NCBI RefSeq assembly: GCF_006149045.1
Contig: NZ_VBSN01000026.1
Span: forward strand, 1-64,000
From: Dyadobacter flavalbus
GTDB taxonomy: Bacteria; Bacteroidota; Bacteroidia; Cytophagales; Spirosomataceae
DNA: 64,000 bases
Reading direction: 5' to 3'
In this document: positions 49,313-58,941 of the stretch, piece after piece
Numbering within the stretch: position 1 is the first letter of the stretch
Layout of the letters: each line of letters opens with the position of its first letter
Program-made: the position numbers and the translations under genes
Notes under the pieces: generated by a model
What the model was told of the DNA's origin: nothing
Databases searched by the model: none
What the model saw: only the letters and a program-made list of their open reading frames with translations

Positions 49313-49771
49313 ATGATAGCGACTAAATATCTATTATTCGCCGGATTAACGATAACGGCAAATCGGTCACTGGCTCAAGATAAACCGCTGTTCCCCAAAG
49401 GTGAAAAATCACCTAATGTTCACCATGTGGGAGATGTATGGTTAACGGAATTAAATGCTCCAGACAGCGTATTTGCTTACGGGACATCGGTAGCAACCTT
49501 CGATGCGGGCGCAAGATTGGATTGGCACTCACATCCGGGTGGACAGATTCTGATCATCACTGACGGAGTTGGTTACTATCAGGAAAAAGGCAAACCCAAA
49601 CAAACGGTGCGTCGCGGCGAAGTGATTAAATGCCAACCTGGAGTCGAGCATTGGCATGGTGCGACTCAGCAGACCGGCGTGACCTACATTGCCACTTCGC
49701 CCTCACAGAAGGGAAAGACAATTTGGTTTCAAAGGGTTACGGATCAAGAATTTGGTGCGGAAGAGAAATAA
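49313..49771 (+). CDS. secreted cupin-domain protein (third copy)
   Basis: 152 aa. N-terminal signal region (MIATKYLLFAGLTITANRSLAQ). Cupin motif RLDWHSHPGGQILIITDG plus VEHWHGATQQ; the GVGYYQEKGKPKQTVRRGE strand and C-terminal WFQRVTDQEFG closely match the cupin at 37548 (WLQPVTDQEY). Third exported cupin in 12 kb. Sits inside the long operon between an AKR and an NTF2-like protein. Confidence 0.83.
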   Translation: MIATKYLLFAGLTITANRSLAQDKPLFPKGEKSPNVHHVGDVWLTELNAPDSVFAYGTSVATFDAGARLDWHSHPGGQILIITDGVGYYQEKGKPKQTVRRGEVIKCQPGVEHWHGATQQTGVTYIATSPSQKGKTIWFQRVTDQEFGAEEK

Positions 49772-49792
49772 TCAACCTAAACTACTTACCTC

Positions 49793-50287
49793 ATGCAAAA
49801 TGTCATGCTCTTGTCTCAATTGGCTATCTCTACAATTGCTGGATTCGGTTTACTGATCATGAGCCAGGGCGCCAGCCTTGCTCAATCAAGCGACAGCACA
49901 ACCGAGGCTGGCAAGAAACTTATAGCTCTTTCCAAAGAGAAGTGGCAGTGGATGTCCGAGAAAAAAGTTGACTCTTTATCCAGGCTTTTCAATGAGAAAG
50001 CAATGTTTATCCATATGGGTGGAACCTGGGGAAAAGGGCGTGAACTGGAAGTGATTAAAAGCGGTGAGATTTGGTACAAACAAGCAGAGGTCTATTCTTC
50101 GTCGGTAAATATCCTTGGTAATACCGCGATCCTCCTAAATGACATTGATTTAAAAGCTGTTGTTGGAGGAAATGAGGTAATCAATCCATTCATGGTGACC
50201 GAGGTGTATGTAAAGGAGGACGGGGAATGGTCAATGGGCTCGCTTACTTTCTCCCGTCTTCTGAGGCCGGTGAAAATGGCCAGGTAA
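49793..50287 (+). CDS. secreted NTF2-like (DUF4440/SnoaL-type) protein
   Basis: 164 aa. Hydrophobic N-terminus ending GASLAQ suggests export. The body has the NTF2-like layout: a long helix (LIALSKEKWQWMSEKKVDSLSRLF), NEKAMFIHMGGTWGKG, then the strands VYSSSVNILGNTAILLND and NPFMVTEVYVKEDGEW. NTF2-like proteins can be small enzymes or binding proteins for hydrophobic ligands; no catalytic residues are assignable. Confidence 0.78.
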   Translation: MQNVMLLSQLAISTIAGFGLLIMSQGASLAQSSDSTTEAGKKLIALSKEKWQWMSEKKVDSLSRLFNEKAMFIHMGGTWGKGRELEVIKSGEIWYKQAEVYSSSVNILGNTAILLNDIDLKAVVGGNEVINPFMVTEVYVKEDGEWSMGSLTFSRLLRPVKMAR

Positions 50288-50383
50288 ATCACTGAAAGTT
50301 AATTGAGCGCTTTTACACGAACCGACGTAATCTTTTGAAATCAGGCCTAAAACTTAACCAAGGAAGAGATCTAATTAAAACAT

Positions 50384-51439
50384 ATGCAAACAACCGTAAC
50401 AAAAGCAGTTGGTTCGCTCGATTCAAACCAGCCGCTGGCTGCTATGAGTATTGAGAGAAGGCAGATAATGGCGCATGACGTCGAGATTGAAATTACCTAC
50501 TGCGGTATATGCCACACGGATCTTCACATGTTGCGAAATGAGTGGGGTGGGACGAAATATCGAATCGTTCCCGGGCATGAGATCATCGGCAGAATTAGCC
50601 AGATCGGAGAACATGTGACGAAATTTAAAGTAGGAGATTTGGCCGGGATAGGATGTCTGGTTGATTCATGCCGCGATTGCGACTATTGTAAGAAAGATTT
50701 AGAACAGTTCTGTGAAAATGGAAATACGATCGTGTACGGCTCGGAAGATAAGTTTATTGGTGGACATACATTTGGTGGTTTTTCTCAAAGGATTGTTGCG
50801 GATGAAAAATATGTGTTGAAGATTCCGGATTCATTGGATCCGGCTTCAGCTGCACCCCTGCTGTGCGCAGGTATTACTGCTTACTCGCCTTTAAAGCATT
50901 GGAATGCAAATCGTGAGAAAAAAGTCGGTGTTGTTGGAATTGGTGGTTTAGGGCATCTAACCATAAAGATTGCCAAGGCCCTTGGCGCACATGTCACGGT
51001 GTTTACAACAACGCAGTCCAAGGCCATTGATGCCAAAAGACTAGGTGCCGACCAGGTGGTCCTGTCCTCTGACGACAACCAAATAAGTCAATCTTTAAAA
51101 CTAGATATCATTATAGACACCGTATCGGCAAAACATGATATTAATACCTTCCTTAATCTGCTAGCCGTAGATGGTGCGCTAGTAATGGTGGGTCTACCGG
51201 CTGAGGAGCTTCCAGTTAGTGCATTCAATATTGTTCACGGCCGCAAGAGCTTGGCAGGGTCAAACATTGGTGGAATTGCCGAAACACAGGAAATGCTAAA
51301 CTTTTGTGCAGAGAATAATATCACAGCAGATATTGAAATGATCACTATTCAAGAAGTAAATGAAGCTTTTCAGCGCTTGGAGAAGGGTGACGTAAAGTAC
51401 CGTTTTGTAATTGACATGGCGTCAATAAATAACAATTAG
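50384..51439 (+). CDS. Zn-dependent NAD(P) alcohol dehydrogenase (cinnamyl-alcohol/YahK type)
   Basis: 351 aa. Catalytic Zn ligands in YCGICHTDLHM and VPGHEIIG, structural Zn Cys set in the SCRDCDYCKKDLEQFC stretch, Rossmann motif VGIGGLGHLTIKIAKALGA, and IGGIAETQEMLNF near the C-terminus as in YahK-like enzymes. Cytosolic aldehyde reductase or alcohol dehydrogenase of broad range. The 96-bp gap before it is the largest in the operon and holds a weak resemblance to the AraC-type operator near 50302, which I do not count as a site. Confidence 0.9.
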   Translation: MQTTVTKAVGSLDSNQPLAAMSIERRQIMAHDVEIEITYCGICHTDLHMLRNEWGGTKYRIVPGHEIIGRISQIGEHVTKFKVGDLAGIGCLVDSCRDCDYCKKDLEQFCENGNTIVYGSEDKFIGGHTFGGFSQRIVADEKYVLKIPDSLDPASAAPLLCAGITAYSPLKHWNANREKKVGVVGIGGLGHLTIKIAKALGAHVTVFTTTQSKAIDAKRLGADQVVLSSDDNQISQSLKLDIIIDTVSAKHDINTFLNLLAVDGALVMVGLPAEELPVSAFNIVHGRKSLAGSNIGGIAETQEMLNFCAENNITADIEMITIQEVNEAFQRLEKGDVKYRFVIDMASINNN

Positions 51440-51454
51440 ACGAAGGATAGACCT

Positions 51455-52177
51455 ATGAAGCAGTTGGTAATCTTGTTTATTGCCACTTTTACAATTTCAA
51501 ACCTTGGCTATGCGCAAGGAAAGGCCGACCTGTCACAAGAGCTTGATTCGAAGCAAAAAAGTTTGATCGAGATCGCTGCGTTAACCGCAAACGGTGATCT
51601 TGCAGATCTCCGATCGGCTCTGAATGGTGCTCTCGTAGCTGGTTTGTCTATCAATGAGATCAAAGAGGAATTCATACATGTATCAGCATACTGCGGCTTT
51701 CCCCGAGCGCTGAATGGGATCATTACCTTTAACAGTGTTCTCGATGAACGGAAAGCAAAAAAAATCAACGACCCGGCAGGTAAAGCGCCAACCAAACCCA
51801 CTGAATCGAATAAATACGAGTCAGGTAAAAAGGTGTTGGAATCGTTGACCGGACAACCAGACCGCTATCCCAAAACCGGATATGCAGCATTTGTTCCCGG
51901 TATTGATACGTTGTTGAAAGAGCATTTATTTAACGACATTTTCACTCGCGGAGTGTTGGATTACAAACAGCGTGAGCTAATCACTGTTTCAATACTGGCG
52001 ACTTTGGGTGGTGTAGAGTCTCAGTTGAGCGGTCACATTGGTATTAGCTTACATCTAGGCATTTCTAAGAAGCAGTTGCAGGACTTGCTTAACATTATTG
52101 CTGATAAAGTTGGAGATCAGAGGGCGGTTGAAGCGAATAAAATTTTGGAAAGGGTTTCGACGGGAGCTAATAGATAA
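51455..52177 (+). CDS. exported two-domain carboxymuconolactone decarboxylase-like protein
   Basis: 240 aa. Signal peptide (MKQLVILFIATFTISNLGYAQ). Two CMD/AhpD-like helical repeats: first about 30-110 (IAALTANGDL, EEFIHVSAYCGFPRALNG), second about 140-235 (RELITVSILATLGGVESQLSGHIGISLHLG). The first has a single Cys rather than the AhpD CxxC, so a thiol peroxidase role is unlikely. Usually found with cupins and AKRs, as here. Confidence 0.85.
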   Translation: MKQLVILFIATFTISNLGYAQGKADLSQELDSKQKSLIEIAALTANGDLADLRSALNGALVAGLSINEIKEEFIHVSAYCGFPRALNGIITFNSVLDERKAKKINDPAGKAPTKPTESNKYESGKKVLESLTGQPDRYPKTGYAAFVPGIDTLLKEHLFNDIFTRGVLDYKQRELITVSILATLGGVESQLSGHIGISLHLGISKKQLQDLLNIIADKVGDQRAVEANKILERVSTGANR

Positions 52178-52195
52178 CGATTATCCTCTCTTACG

Positions 52196-52654
52196 ATGGA
52201 AGATTTAACAAGTATGGGTACGACCCGCCGGTCTCGACCATTTCGCAAGCATCTACTGTTTGCGTTTTTGTCGTTTTCATGCATTCTGGTTTTTGGATGT
52301 CAATCCGCTATCGCGCAGCAAAGCAAGATGATGATCCGCATTGCCGAAATTGAAATTGACCCTGCCTCGCTGGAAGAATATAAGGCTATCTTGAAAGAAG
52401 AGGCTGCCGCGTCTATCAAGTTGGAAAGGGGTGTGATCAGCATCTTTCCGATGTATTCAGATGAAAACCCTACAAGTGTAAGAATTTTGGAAGTATATGC
52501 CGACAGGGCAGCATATGAACAACATTTGAAAACAACTCATTTTCAGAGATACAAGACCGGTACAGCTAGCATGGTGAAGTCATTGAAGTTGGTAGATATG
52601 ACTGCCATCGATCCTGGAACGATGCCCTTGTTATTTAAGAAGTTGAAAGAATAA
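52196..52654 (+). CDS. exported ABM-domain (quinol monooxygenase-like) protein
   Basis: 152 aa. After an N-terminal hydrophobic segment with possible lipobox LVFGC or cleavage after SAIA, an antibiotic biosynthesis monooxygenase-type ferredoxin-like domain follows: IRIAEIEIDPASLEEYKAILKE, GVISIFPMYS, ILEVYADRAAYEQHL. Such domains oxidise quinols or act on aromatic products without cofactors. Its export alongside CMD, cupins and Mo hydroxylases is consistent with extracytoplasmic handling of aromatic or quinone compounds (inference). Confidence 0.8.
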   Translation: MEDLTSMGTTRRSRPFRKHLLFAFLSFSCILVFGCQSAIAQQSKMMIRIAEIEIDPASLEEYKAILKEEAAASIKLERGVISIFPMYSDENPTSVRILEVYADRAAYEQHLKTTHFQRYKTGTASMVKSLKLVDMTAIDPGTMPLLFKKLKE

Positions 52655-52700
52655 TGGCAGGACTTTTTGGTAACTTAATAGAAGACTAACTAAACTCAAC

Positions 52701-53180
52701 ATGGCGAAGATCACATTGAATATCAACAAGAAGGACTATCAGCTGGAAGCTGATCCTCAAATGCCGCTTTTGTGGGCGATCCGCGATCTGGCTGGCCTGA
52801 AAGGTACAAAGTATGGATGCGGGGTTGCGCAATGCGGGGCTTGCGTTGTGCACCTAGATGGCGAGGCTGTGCGTTCGTGCGTGACCAAGGTCAGCCGCGC
52901 GACAGGTAAGAAAGTAGTCACAATTGAAGGGTTGTCCGAAACCAATTCCCACCCGGTGCAAAAAGCTTGGCAAGAAGTTGACGTACCGCAATGCGGTTAC
53001 TGCCATTCCGGCCAGATCATGTCTGCAGCAGTTCTGCTGCGCGAAAAACCGAATCCGACCGATCAGGATATCGACGATGCGATGGCGGGAAACATTTGCC
53101 GGTGCGGTACATATTTGCGAATCCGGGAGGCCATTCACAAGGCTGCGGAAATGCAGAAGAAAGCGCCTGTAAAAGGTTAA
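52701..53180 (+). CDS. 2Fe-2S small subunit of the isoquinoline 1-oxidoreductase-type hydroxylase
   Basis: 159 aa. Plant-type 2Fe-2S domain ([20 protein letters not shown]) and the second cluster helical domain ([12 protein letters not shown] ... [12 protein letters not shown]), eight Cys in all. No signal peptide: it would be carried out with the TAT-exported large subunit. It is the only small subunit in the cluster, for two large subunits. Followed by a cytochrome c and the second large subunit, the usual three-gene arrangement. Confidence 0.93.
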   Translation: MAKITLNINKKDYQLEADPQMPLLWAIRDLAGLKGTKYGCGVAQCGACVVHLDGEAVRSCVTKVSRATGKKVVTIEGLSETNSHPVQKAWQEVDVPQCGYCHSGQIMSAAVLLREKPNPTDQDIDDAMAGNICRCGTYLRIREAIHKAAEMQKKAPVKG

Positions 53181-53205
53181 GTTATTCACGCCTAATCTAA
53201 TCCGT

Positions 53206-53868
53206 ATGAAACAAGATTTGAACAAAGGGCCTGGGTACTTCCTGACCCGAAAAGCTGCCATGCTGCTCTCTCTAATGATATTCATTATTTCAGTAGCAGC
53301 TTCTACATTTAGGAAAAATCCGCCGACAAAGGAAATAAGACTAAACCTGGCCGAGCGCGATAGCATTGAATCCGTCAAGGCTTTTGAAACGGTCTACAAA
53401 ACCCTGATGAGCCCGCGCTGTATGAACTGTCACCCGGCCGGCGATGTGCCATTACAGGGAGACGATAGTCATTTGCACGCGATGGGTCCAAAAAGAGGCG
53501 TCGACGGAAAAGGAGTTTTTGCGATGAAATGTGCCAACTGCCACCAGGATACCAATACACCCGGTTTGCACACGCCACCGGGAAATCCGGAATGGCACTT
53601 ACCTCCTGCTGCTATGCGCATGGTCTTTCAGGGTAAAAGTCCTCATGAACTTGCCAGACAGCTTGTCGACAAAAAACAAAACGGCAACAAGGATATGAAA
53701 AAGCTCATTGAGCACGCCGACGACGGATTGGTGCTGGCTGGTTGGAATCCGGGGGAAGGTAGGACACTCCCACCGGTATCGCACGCCGAATTCAAGAAAG
53801 CTTGGATTACCTGGATTCAAAAAGTGCTTATGCGCCGAAAAAATAGTTTTAACCTGAACCTACCATGA
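53206..53868 (+). CDS. membrane-anchored dihaem c-type cytochrome
   Basis: 220 aa. An N-terminal anchor helix (MLLSLMIFIISVAAS) is followed by two haem motifs, CMNCH and CANCH, separated by about 45 residues. His and Met residues around HLHAMGPKRG and LPPAAMRMVFQG are candidate axial ligands. Placed between the 2Fe-2S and Mo subunit genes, with a 4-bp overlap into the latter, so it is likely the electron acceptor linking the hydroxylase to the respiratory chain. Confidence 0.88.
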   Translation: MKQDLNKGPGYFLTRKAAMLLSLMIFIISVAASTFRKNPPTKEIRLNLAERDSIESVKAFETVYKTLMSPRCMNCHPAGDVPLQGDDSHLHAMGPKRGVDGKGVFAMKCANCHQDTNTPGLHTPPGNPEWHLPPAAMRMVFQGKSPHELARQLVDKKQNGNKDMKKLIEHADDGLVLAGWNPGEGRTLPPVSHAEFKKAWITWIQKVLMRRKNSFNLNLP

Positions 53869-56117
53869 ACAACGATAAAAATGCGCTGGACAGGCGCTCA
53901 TTCCTTAAAGCCTCGCTGCTATCCGGCGGAGGCTTAATGCTTTCCGTAAGCTGGTTGTCTTCATTCAAATCCGCTGACAAGGCAGAGGCGCTGAACCTGC
54001 CCGATCAATGGTCGCAGCTAAACGGATATATCCAGATTACCTCAGATAACAAGATCAGACTGATTTGTCCAAACCCCGAATTTGGACAAAATGTAATGAC
54101 CTCCTTACCGATGATCGTCGCGGAAGAACTGGATGCGGACTGGAAGAATGTGGTAGTCGAAATGGGGCCGCATGATCCCGTAAAGCTGGGCGCACAGTTT
54201 ACCGGAGGAAGCAACTCGGTAAGAATGTATTGGAAGCCGCTTCGGGAAGCAGGCGCGGCGGCAAGACAAATGCTGCGCGAAGCGGCGGCCCAAACCTGGA
54301 ATGTGCCAGTTGGAGAAGTGACTACCAAGGCGGGTGTGCTGTTGCATTCCAGCGGTAAGTCGGCAAAATATGGTGAGATGGCCAGCAAAGCAGCCAGCGT
54401 GCCGGTGCCGAAGGATTTAAAGTTGAAATCACCGAAGGAGTTTACGGTCGTCAGAAAGTCCAAGAAAAATGTAGAGGTTCAAAAGATCACCTCCGGCAAG
54501 CCGCTTTTCGGACTGGACTACAGTGTTGACGGTATGCTGATCGCGATGATCCAGCATCCCCCTGCATTTGGAATGAAACTAAAATCCTTTGACGCTGCGG
54601 AAACACTGAAAATGTCGGGAATCAAGGAAGTTTTTTCGCTGAAATTATACGAAGATGGTTTCGAGCAAGGTGGCTTTGATACCCGGTCTTTTAATGATTT
54701 ACTTGTAGTGGTGGGCAGCAGTACATGGCACGTTATGGAAGCCCGTAAAAAGCTCGTGGCTAATTGGGAGCCTGCGGGTGACCAGAAAGATACAATGGGC
54801 GGGAGAAATGGAAAACGTGAGGTAACAGTACCTGGTGCGCTTGAAAGCACTTTGATTCAAATGCAGCAAATGCAGGAGTATGCAGCCAAGCCATCGCAAC
54901 AATTGCGAAAAGACGGTGATCCAGAAAACGCTTTTAAAAATGCGGCTCAAGTAATCGAGCGCACTTATAACGGTCCATTTCTGGCACACAACTGCATGGA
55001 GCCCATGAACTTCTTCGCGCACGTAACAGAAGAAAAAGCATTGCTGGCCGGTCCACTTCAAGCTCCCGGCTGGGCGGAACCGACATTGGCCAAACTGCTA
55101 AACCTCCCGCCCGAAAGGATCGAAATTCAAATGACCCGAATGGGTGGTGGTTTCGGTCGCAGGGCCTATGCCCATTATCTCTCGGAAGCCGCACTGATTT
55201 CCCGCAAGGTGAAAGCTCCGGTGAAGCTGATGTACACCCGTGAGGATGACATGACCTACGGCATTTACCGCCCGATGTACACGGCAACCTACCGCGCTGC
55301 ACTGGATGCAAATAAAAACCTGATCGCATTCCATGTGAAAGGCGGAGGTATCCCCGAGCATCCAATCCATGCAAACCGCTTTCCTGCAGGAGCTGTTGAC
55401 AACTATTTGGCAGAGGGATGGCAAATCCCGTCTAATATTACTATTGGTGCTTTCCGTGCGCCGCGTTCAAACTTTAACGCAGCGGCCGAACAGTCGTTTT
55501 TGGATGAAGTCGCCGAAGCCGCTGGCAAAGATCCGATCGAGTTCCGTTTAGAGCTCTTGAAAAGGGCAAAGGAAAATCCAGTCGGAAAGAACAACGAGTA
55601 TGAGCCCGACCGCTATGCTGGTGTGCTAAAACTGGTGCGCGATAAATCGAATTGGGGAAAGCCAGGAAATGAAAAATACCATCGTGGTGTGGCGGCTTAT
55701 TTCTGCCATAATTCTTACGCAGCGCACGTCGTCGATATGGTCACGCGCGATGGGCAGCCGTATGTTGATCGGGTTTACAGTGCGATGGATTGCGGGATAG
55801 TCATCAATCCCGATGCTGCAACGAATATGGTGCAGGGAGCGGTGGTGGACGGCATTGGCAATTCGTTTTATGGTGAGCTGACCTTCAAGGACGGCGTGCC
55901 ACAGAAAAACAATTTCAGTAATTACCGGATGATCCGCATCAATGAAGTGCCCAAAAGCATTGAAGTGCATTTTGTCGAAAACGACCTCGATCCGACCGGC
56001 CTTGGCGAGCCGCCATTTCCGCCAGTGTTTGGCGCAGTGGCCAATGCGATGTATAAATTGAAAGGTAAGCGGTATTATAATCAGCCATTCCGGGACGAAC
56101 TCGAAAAGACTATCTAG
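53865..56117 (+). CDS. molybdopterin-binding large subunit of the isoquinoline 1-oxidoreductase-type hydroxylase (second copy)
   Basis: 750 aa. Twin-arginine-like start (DRRSFLKASLLSGGGLMLS). Mo subunit motifs: PNPEFGQNVMTSLPMIVAEEL, GGSNSVRMYWKPLREAG, RMGGGFGRRAYAHYL, IGAFRAPRSNFN and GLGEPPFPPVFGA with the predicted catalytic Glu. It differs well from the 40412 paralogue, so they likely have different substrates. Last gene of the long operon, with a terminator 39 bp after the stop. Noticeably higher GC than the mob genes. Confidence 0.92.
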   Translation: MNNDKNALDRRSFLKASLLSGGGLMLSVSWLSSFKSADKAEALNLPDQWSQLNGYIQITSDNKIRLICPNPEFGQNVMTSLPMIVAEELDADWKNVVVEMGPHDPVKLGAQFTGGSNSVRMYWKPLREAGAAARQMLREAAAQTWNVPVGEVTTKAGVLLHSSGKSAKYGEMASKAASVPVPKDLKLKSPKEFTVVRKSKKNVEVQKITSGKPLFGLDYSVDGMLIAMIQHPPAFGMKLKSFDAAETLKMSGIKEVFSLKLYEDGFEQGGFDTRSFNDLLVVVGSSTWHVMEARKKLVANWEPAGDQKDTMGGRNGKREVTVPGALESTLIQMQQMQEYAAKPSQQLRKDGDPENAFKNAAQVIERTYNGPFLAHNCMEPMNFFAHVTEEKALLAGPLQAPGWAEPTLAKLLNLPPERIEIQMTRMGGGFGRRAYAHYLSEAALISRKVKAPVKLMYTREDDMTYGIYRPMYTATYRAALDANKNLIAFHVKGGGIPEHPIHANRFPAGAVDNYLAEGWQIPSNITIGAFRAPRSNFNAAAEQSFLDEVAEAAGKDPIEFRLELLKRAKENPVGKNNEYEPDRYAGVLKLVRDKSNWGKPGNEKYHRGVAAYFCHNSYAAHVVDMVTRDGQPYVDRVYSAMDCGIVINPDAATNMVQGAVVDGIGNSFYGELTFKDGVPQKNNFSNYRMIRINEVPKSIEVHFVENDLDPTGLGEPPFPPVFGAVANAMYKLKGKRYYNQPFRDELEKTI

Positions 56118-56155
56118 GAAGACAGATTGAATAGAAACCGATATTAGTCTTCGTC

Positions 56156-56186
56156 AAGGCCCGGAGTTCTTTAATTCCGGGCCTTT
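56156..56186 (+). terminator. rho-independent terminator of the long operon
   Basis: A perfect 10-bp GC-rich stem (AAGGCCCGGA / TCCGGGCCTT) with a 10-nt loop, followed by TAAA. Ends the unit that starts at 47426. Confidence 0.78.
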
Positions 56187-56380
56187 AAATGTCTCTGTGC
56201 GAAGTTGTCGTTCATCTTACCAATTCTGCTTTTCCGCAGGCCACAATAGACGTTTGGCGAATCGATCGTAAGATCGTTAATAATGACTGCACATATCGCG
56301 TAAATGTCTATAAACCGATTCCACTTCAGTATGGAAATGCGGGTCCAAGCATAATTAATCATCACACAAACTCTATTACT

Positions 56381-57622
56381 ATGAAGACCTACATCCTAGC
56401 AGCATTATTCCTTTCATCAACATTATTGGCCTCTTGCAAACAGGACGATCCGGATTCGCCGGACCCGGTGGAAGGAGGCACAGAACAAACCGACTCAGCA
56501 AGCGTCGAAAACAATGCGCCAAACACCAACTATGCACCAGCATTTGCAGGACAAACCCGCATCCGATCAGTCCAAACTCGAGCACAATACACTTCCCGAA
56601 TCCTGACCGAACAATTAAGTAGCCCTTGGGGCATTACTACGCTCCCCGATGGACGTTTGCTGATCACTCAGAAATCGGGACAGATGCGGATTGTTAACAC
56701 AAGCGGAGCGATCGTTGCTTCAATCACCGGATTACCAGCTGTGAATGCGTCCGGCCAAGGCGGCCTACTTGGCTTGTGCATCGACCCTGCTTTTGAAACT
56801 AACAGGCAGGTTTACTGGGTATTCTCACAAGCAGTGTCCGGTGGAACGCTCACAGCTGTTGGTCGAGGCAGGCTATTTACTGATGAAACCAGGATAGAAA
56901 GCCCAACCGTAATTTACCAGGCCACGCCAGCCTTTAACAGTAGTGCCCATTATGGCGGGAGGATTCTGTTCGACCGAACCGGTCACCTGCTGGTGAGTAC
57001 GGGAGAAAGATCATCAACAGTGACCAGACCTCAGGCGCAGTCCCTCAATTCCGGTCTTGGTAAGATTGTCAGGATTACTAGGGACGGCGAATCAGCTGCC
57101 GACAATCCGTTTGCGGGTCAGGCCGGTGCAAGGCACGAGATTTTCTCATTAGGCCACCGTAATCCACAGGGGCTCGCGCTTCATCCGGTTACCGGCGAGC
57201 TTTGGCAGAGCGAGCACGGCCCGCGAGGCGGCGATGAAATCAACCGCGTTCAGGCTGGTCAGAATTATGGATGGCCCACCATTACTTATGGGATCGAGTA
57301 CAGCGGTCAGCCAGTGGGTGACGCGATTCAGCAACGCGATGGACTTCAACAACCTGCTTACTATTGGGACCCGGTTATTTCTCCGAGTGGGATGACATTT
57401 TTCAACGGCACTACGATTCAAGAGTGGCAGAATAACCTTTTCATTGGCTCACTTAGCGGAATGCATATCGCCCGTTTGGTCATAGAGAACAACCGGATCG
57501 TTGGAGAAGAACGGCTACTTGCAGATCAAAATCAGCGTTTCAGGGACATCACACAGGGCTCCGATGGAGCATTATATGCTATCACCGACGGAGGACGCCT
57601 TTATCGAATTGGCTCAAACTAA
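56381..57622 (+). CDS. PQQ-dependent aldose sugar dehydrogenase-like lipoprotein (YliI type)
   Basis: 413 aa from the ATG at 56381, which gives a lipoprotein signal (LLASC|KQDD); the open frame extends 64 codons upstream into sequence that overlaps the terminator loop and is not family-like. Low-complexity acidic linker (about 20-50), then the soluble aldose dehydrogenase propeller: SPWGITTLPDGRLLITQKSG, HYGGRILFDRTGHLLVSTG, FSLGHRNPQGLALHP, ELWQSEHGPRGGDEIN and NYGWPTITYG. It has its own terminator and no full operator copy in front, so it may be regulated apart from the rest. Confidence 0.88.
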   Translation: MKTYILAALFLSSTLLASCKQDDPDSPDPVEGGTEQTDSASVENNAPNTNYAPAFAGQTRIRSVQTRAQYTSRILTEQLSSPWGITTLPDGRLLITQKSGQMRIVNTSGAIVASITGLPAVNASGQGGLLGLCIDPAFETNRQVYWVFSQAVSGGTLTAVGRGRLFTDETRIESPTVIYQATPAFNSSAHYGGRILFDRTGHLLVSTGERSSTVTRPQAQSLNSGLGKIVRITRDGESAADNPFAGQAGARHEIFSLGHRNPQGLALHPVTGELWQSEHGPRGGDEINRVQAGQNYGWPTITYGIEYSGQPVGDAIQQRDGLQQPAYYWDPVISPSGMTFFNGTTIQEWQNNLFIGSLSGMHIARLVIENNRIVGEERLLADQNQRFRDITQGSDGALYAITDGGRLYRIGSN

Positions 57623-57701
57623 ACCTGGGACTAATAGAGTGAGCGGCGAATGCCGATCTGATCGGGTCGATACTCTGTATCAAATAGACTGCTATTGAGG
57701 A

Positions 57702-57725
57702 ACTGCCACCCCATGAGGTGGCAGT
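57702..57725 (+). terminator. rho-independent terminator
   Basis: A 9-bp stem (ACTGCCACC / GGTGGCAGT), 6-nt loop, then GTTCTTTT; 79 bp after the aldose dehydrogenase stop. Confidence 0.75.
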
Positions 57726-58244
57726 GTTCTTTTCCGCATCAAGCAATTGCACGATTGCGATCCTATATCTTCATCAAAATGTTCGGAGGAAATTGACAAA
57801 GCACAATTTTGTGTATGGGTCATTCAGCAAAGTGGAGCTGCCAAATGAAGCACATGTGCCAAATAACAGAGAATAAACAGGACAAAGGGACGAGCCAAAC
57901 ATCTAATTAATCGAACGGTTATAATGTAATATATTTTTGTCCTCAAACCAATCCCGTTAATCCTTCAAAGTCAAGTCAACGGAACATTGCATAATGTGAT
58001 GGCGATGTACCAATAAGTCCCATTACTCTCAGCCATCTTCCATGAGTGTTATCGAGATAACTTTAAGTTATAGGTGACTTATGTAAATTTAACCGGTGGT
58101 ATTTCTGTACTCTTTGGCCTCTCGATTTTTCTTCCCTTTCGGTTCTTAAAATGCCCGATTATGCCACTTTGAAATTACATTTTAGTGGTACACCAAAACA
58201 AATTACTGTATATTGCGAACTGGCACGTTAAACTGTACTTTGGA
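57726..58244. other. intergenic region between cargo and recombinase, no gene seen
   Basis: About 520 AT-rich bases with no credible ORF or RNA gene. It separates the redox cargo from the recombinase/defence block and probably contains the recombinase promoter and perhaps its recombination site. I could not define either. Confidence 0.45.
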
Positions 58245-58865
58245 ATGGTGATTGGATACATACGGGTTTCGAAGACCGAACAGAACCAGGACCTGCAATT
58301 TGACTCTCTCAAAAAAGCAGGTTGTGAGAAAATCTATCATGAAAAGATTTCCGGCGCTTCTACGCAAAGACCGGAATATATACGGATGATATCAGAGCTT
58401 CGCCAAGGCGATGTCATAGTTGTTTGGAGAATTGACCGCTTGGGAAGAACAACATATGAACTCATCAAGCTCATGGTCGAATGGAAGGAAATGGGAGTGG
58501 ACTTCCGGAGTATTTCCGAAGGGATTGACACTTCTTCCAAAATGGGAAGGCTTTGGTATATGCTAAGTTCTGTCTTTGCAGAAAACGAAAGAGAAATTTT
58601 AATGGAGCGAACGTTAGCCGGAATGGAGGCAGCAAGGGCGCGCGGCCGGGTAGGAGGGCGTCCCAAAGGCTTAACAAAAAAATCTAAGGAGTTAGCAAGT
58701 TTGGCAGCAACGCTTTATCAAAGTAAAAAATATACCACCATGCAGATTTGCGAGCAACTCAAAATTGGCAGTAAAGCAACTTTGTATAATTATTTGAGGC
58801 ATGAAGGGCTTGAAATTGAGGGATGGGAGCGTCAAAAAAAAGCTTCGATTGTCAATAACGTGTAG
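58245..58865 (+). CDS. serine recombinase (resolvase/invertase family)
   Basis: 206 aa from the ATG at 58245 (MVIGYIRVSKTEQNQDLQ), which puts the catalytic Ser at residue 9 as in the family; the frame also opens 20 codons earlier. Resolvase domain about 1-140 with VVWRIDRLGRT and ENEREILMERTLAGMEAARARGR, then a short C-terminal HTH (YTTMQICEQLKIGSKATLYNYL). Small resolvase-type enzymes invert or resolve local DNA; none of the neighbouring DNA shows an obvious invertible pair, so its target is unknown. Confidence 0.9.
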   Translation: MVIGYIRVSKTEQNQDLQFDSLKKAGCEKIYHEKISGASTQRPEYIRMISELRQGDVIVVWRIDRLGRTTYELIKLMVEWKEMGVDFRSISEGIDTSSKMGRLWYMLSSVFAENEREILMERTLAGMEAARARGRVGGRPKGLTKKSKELASLAATLYQSKKYTTMQICEQLKIGSKATLYNYLRHEGLEIEGWERQKKASIVNNV

Positions 58866-58941
58866 ATTGGGCTGTAAACTTGTAGTTTGTTGCCGATATC
58901 TATTCGGTTTTCATTTTATACCCTGTTGAGTAATCTCGAAA

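Noticed and set aside
50302..50330. Operator copy in the 96-bp gap before the alcohol dehydrogenase
   Set aside because: Only about half the positions agree with the consensus and the second half-site is out of register.
56200..56224. Fifth AraC-type operator upstream of the aldose dehydrogenase
   Set aside because: ATTGGTAAG occurs on the minus strand (56216-56224) but the second half-site at the fixed spacing does not match.
56189..56380. N-terminal extension of the aldose dehydrogenase starting at 56189
   Set aside because: It begins directly after the operon terminator, precedes the lipoprotein signal and has no family-like sequence.
58185..58244. Extended start of the serine recombinase
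   Set aside because: The ATG at 58245 places the catalytic serine at residue 9, the normal family position.
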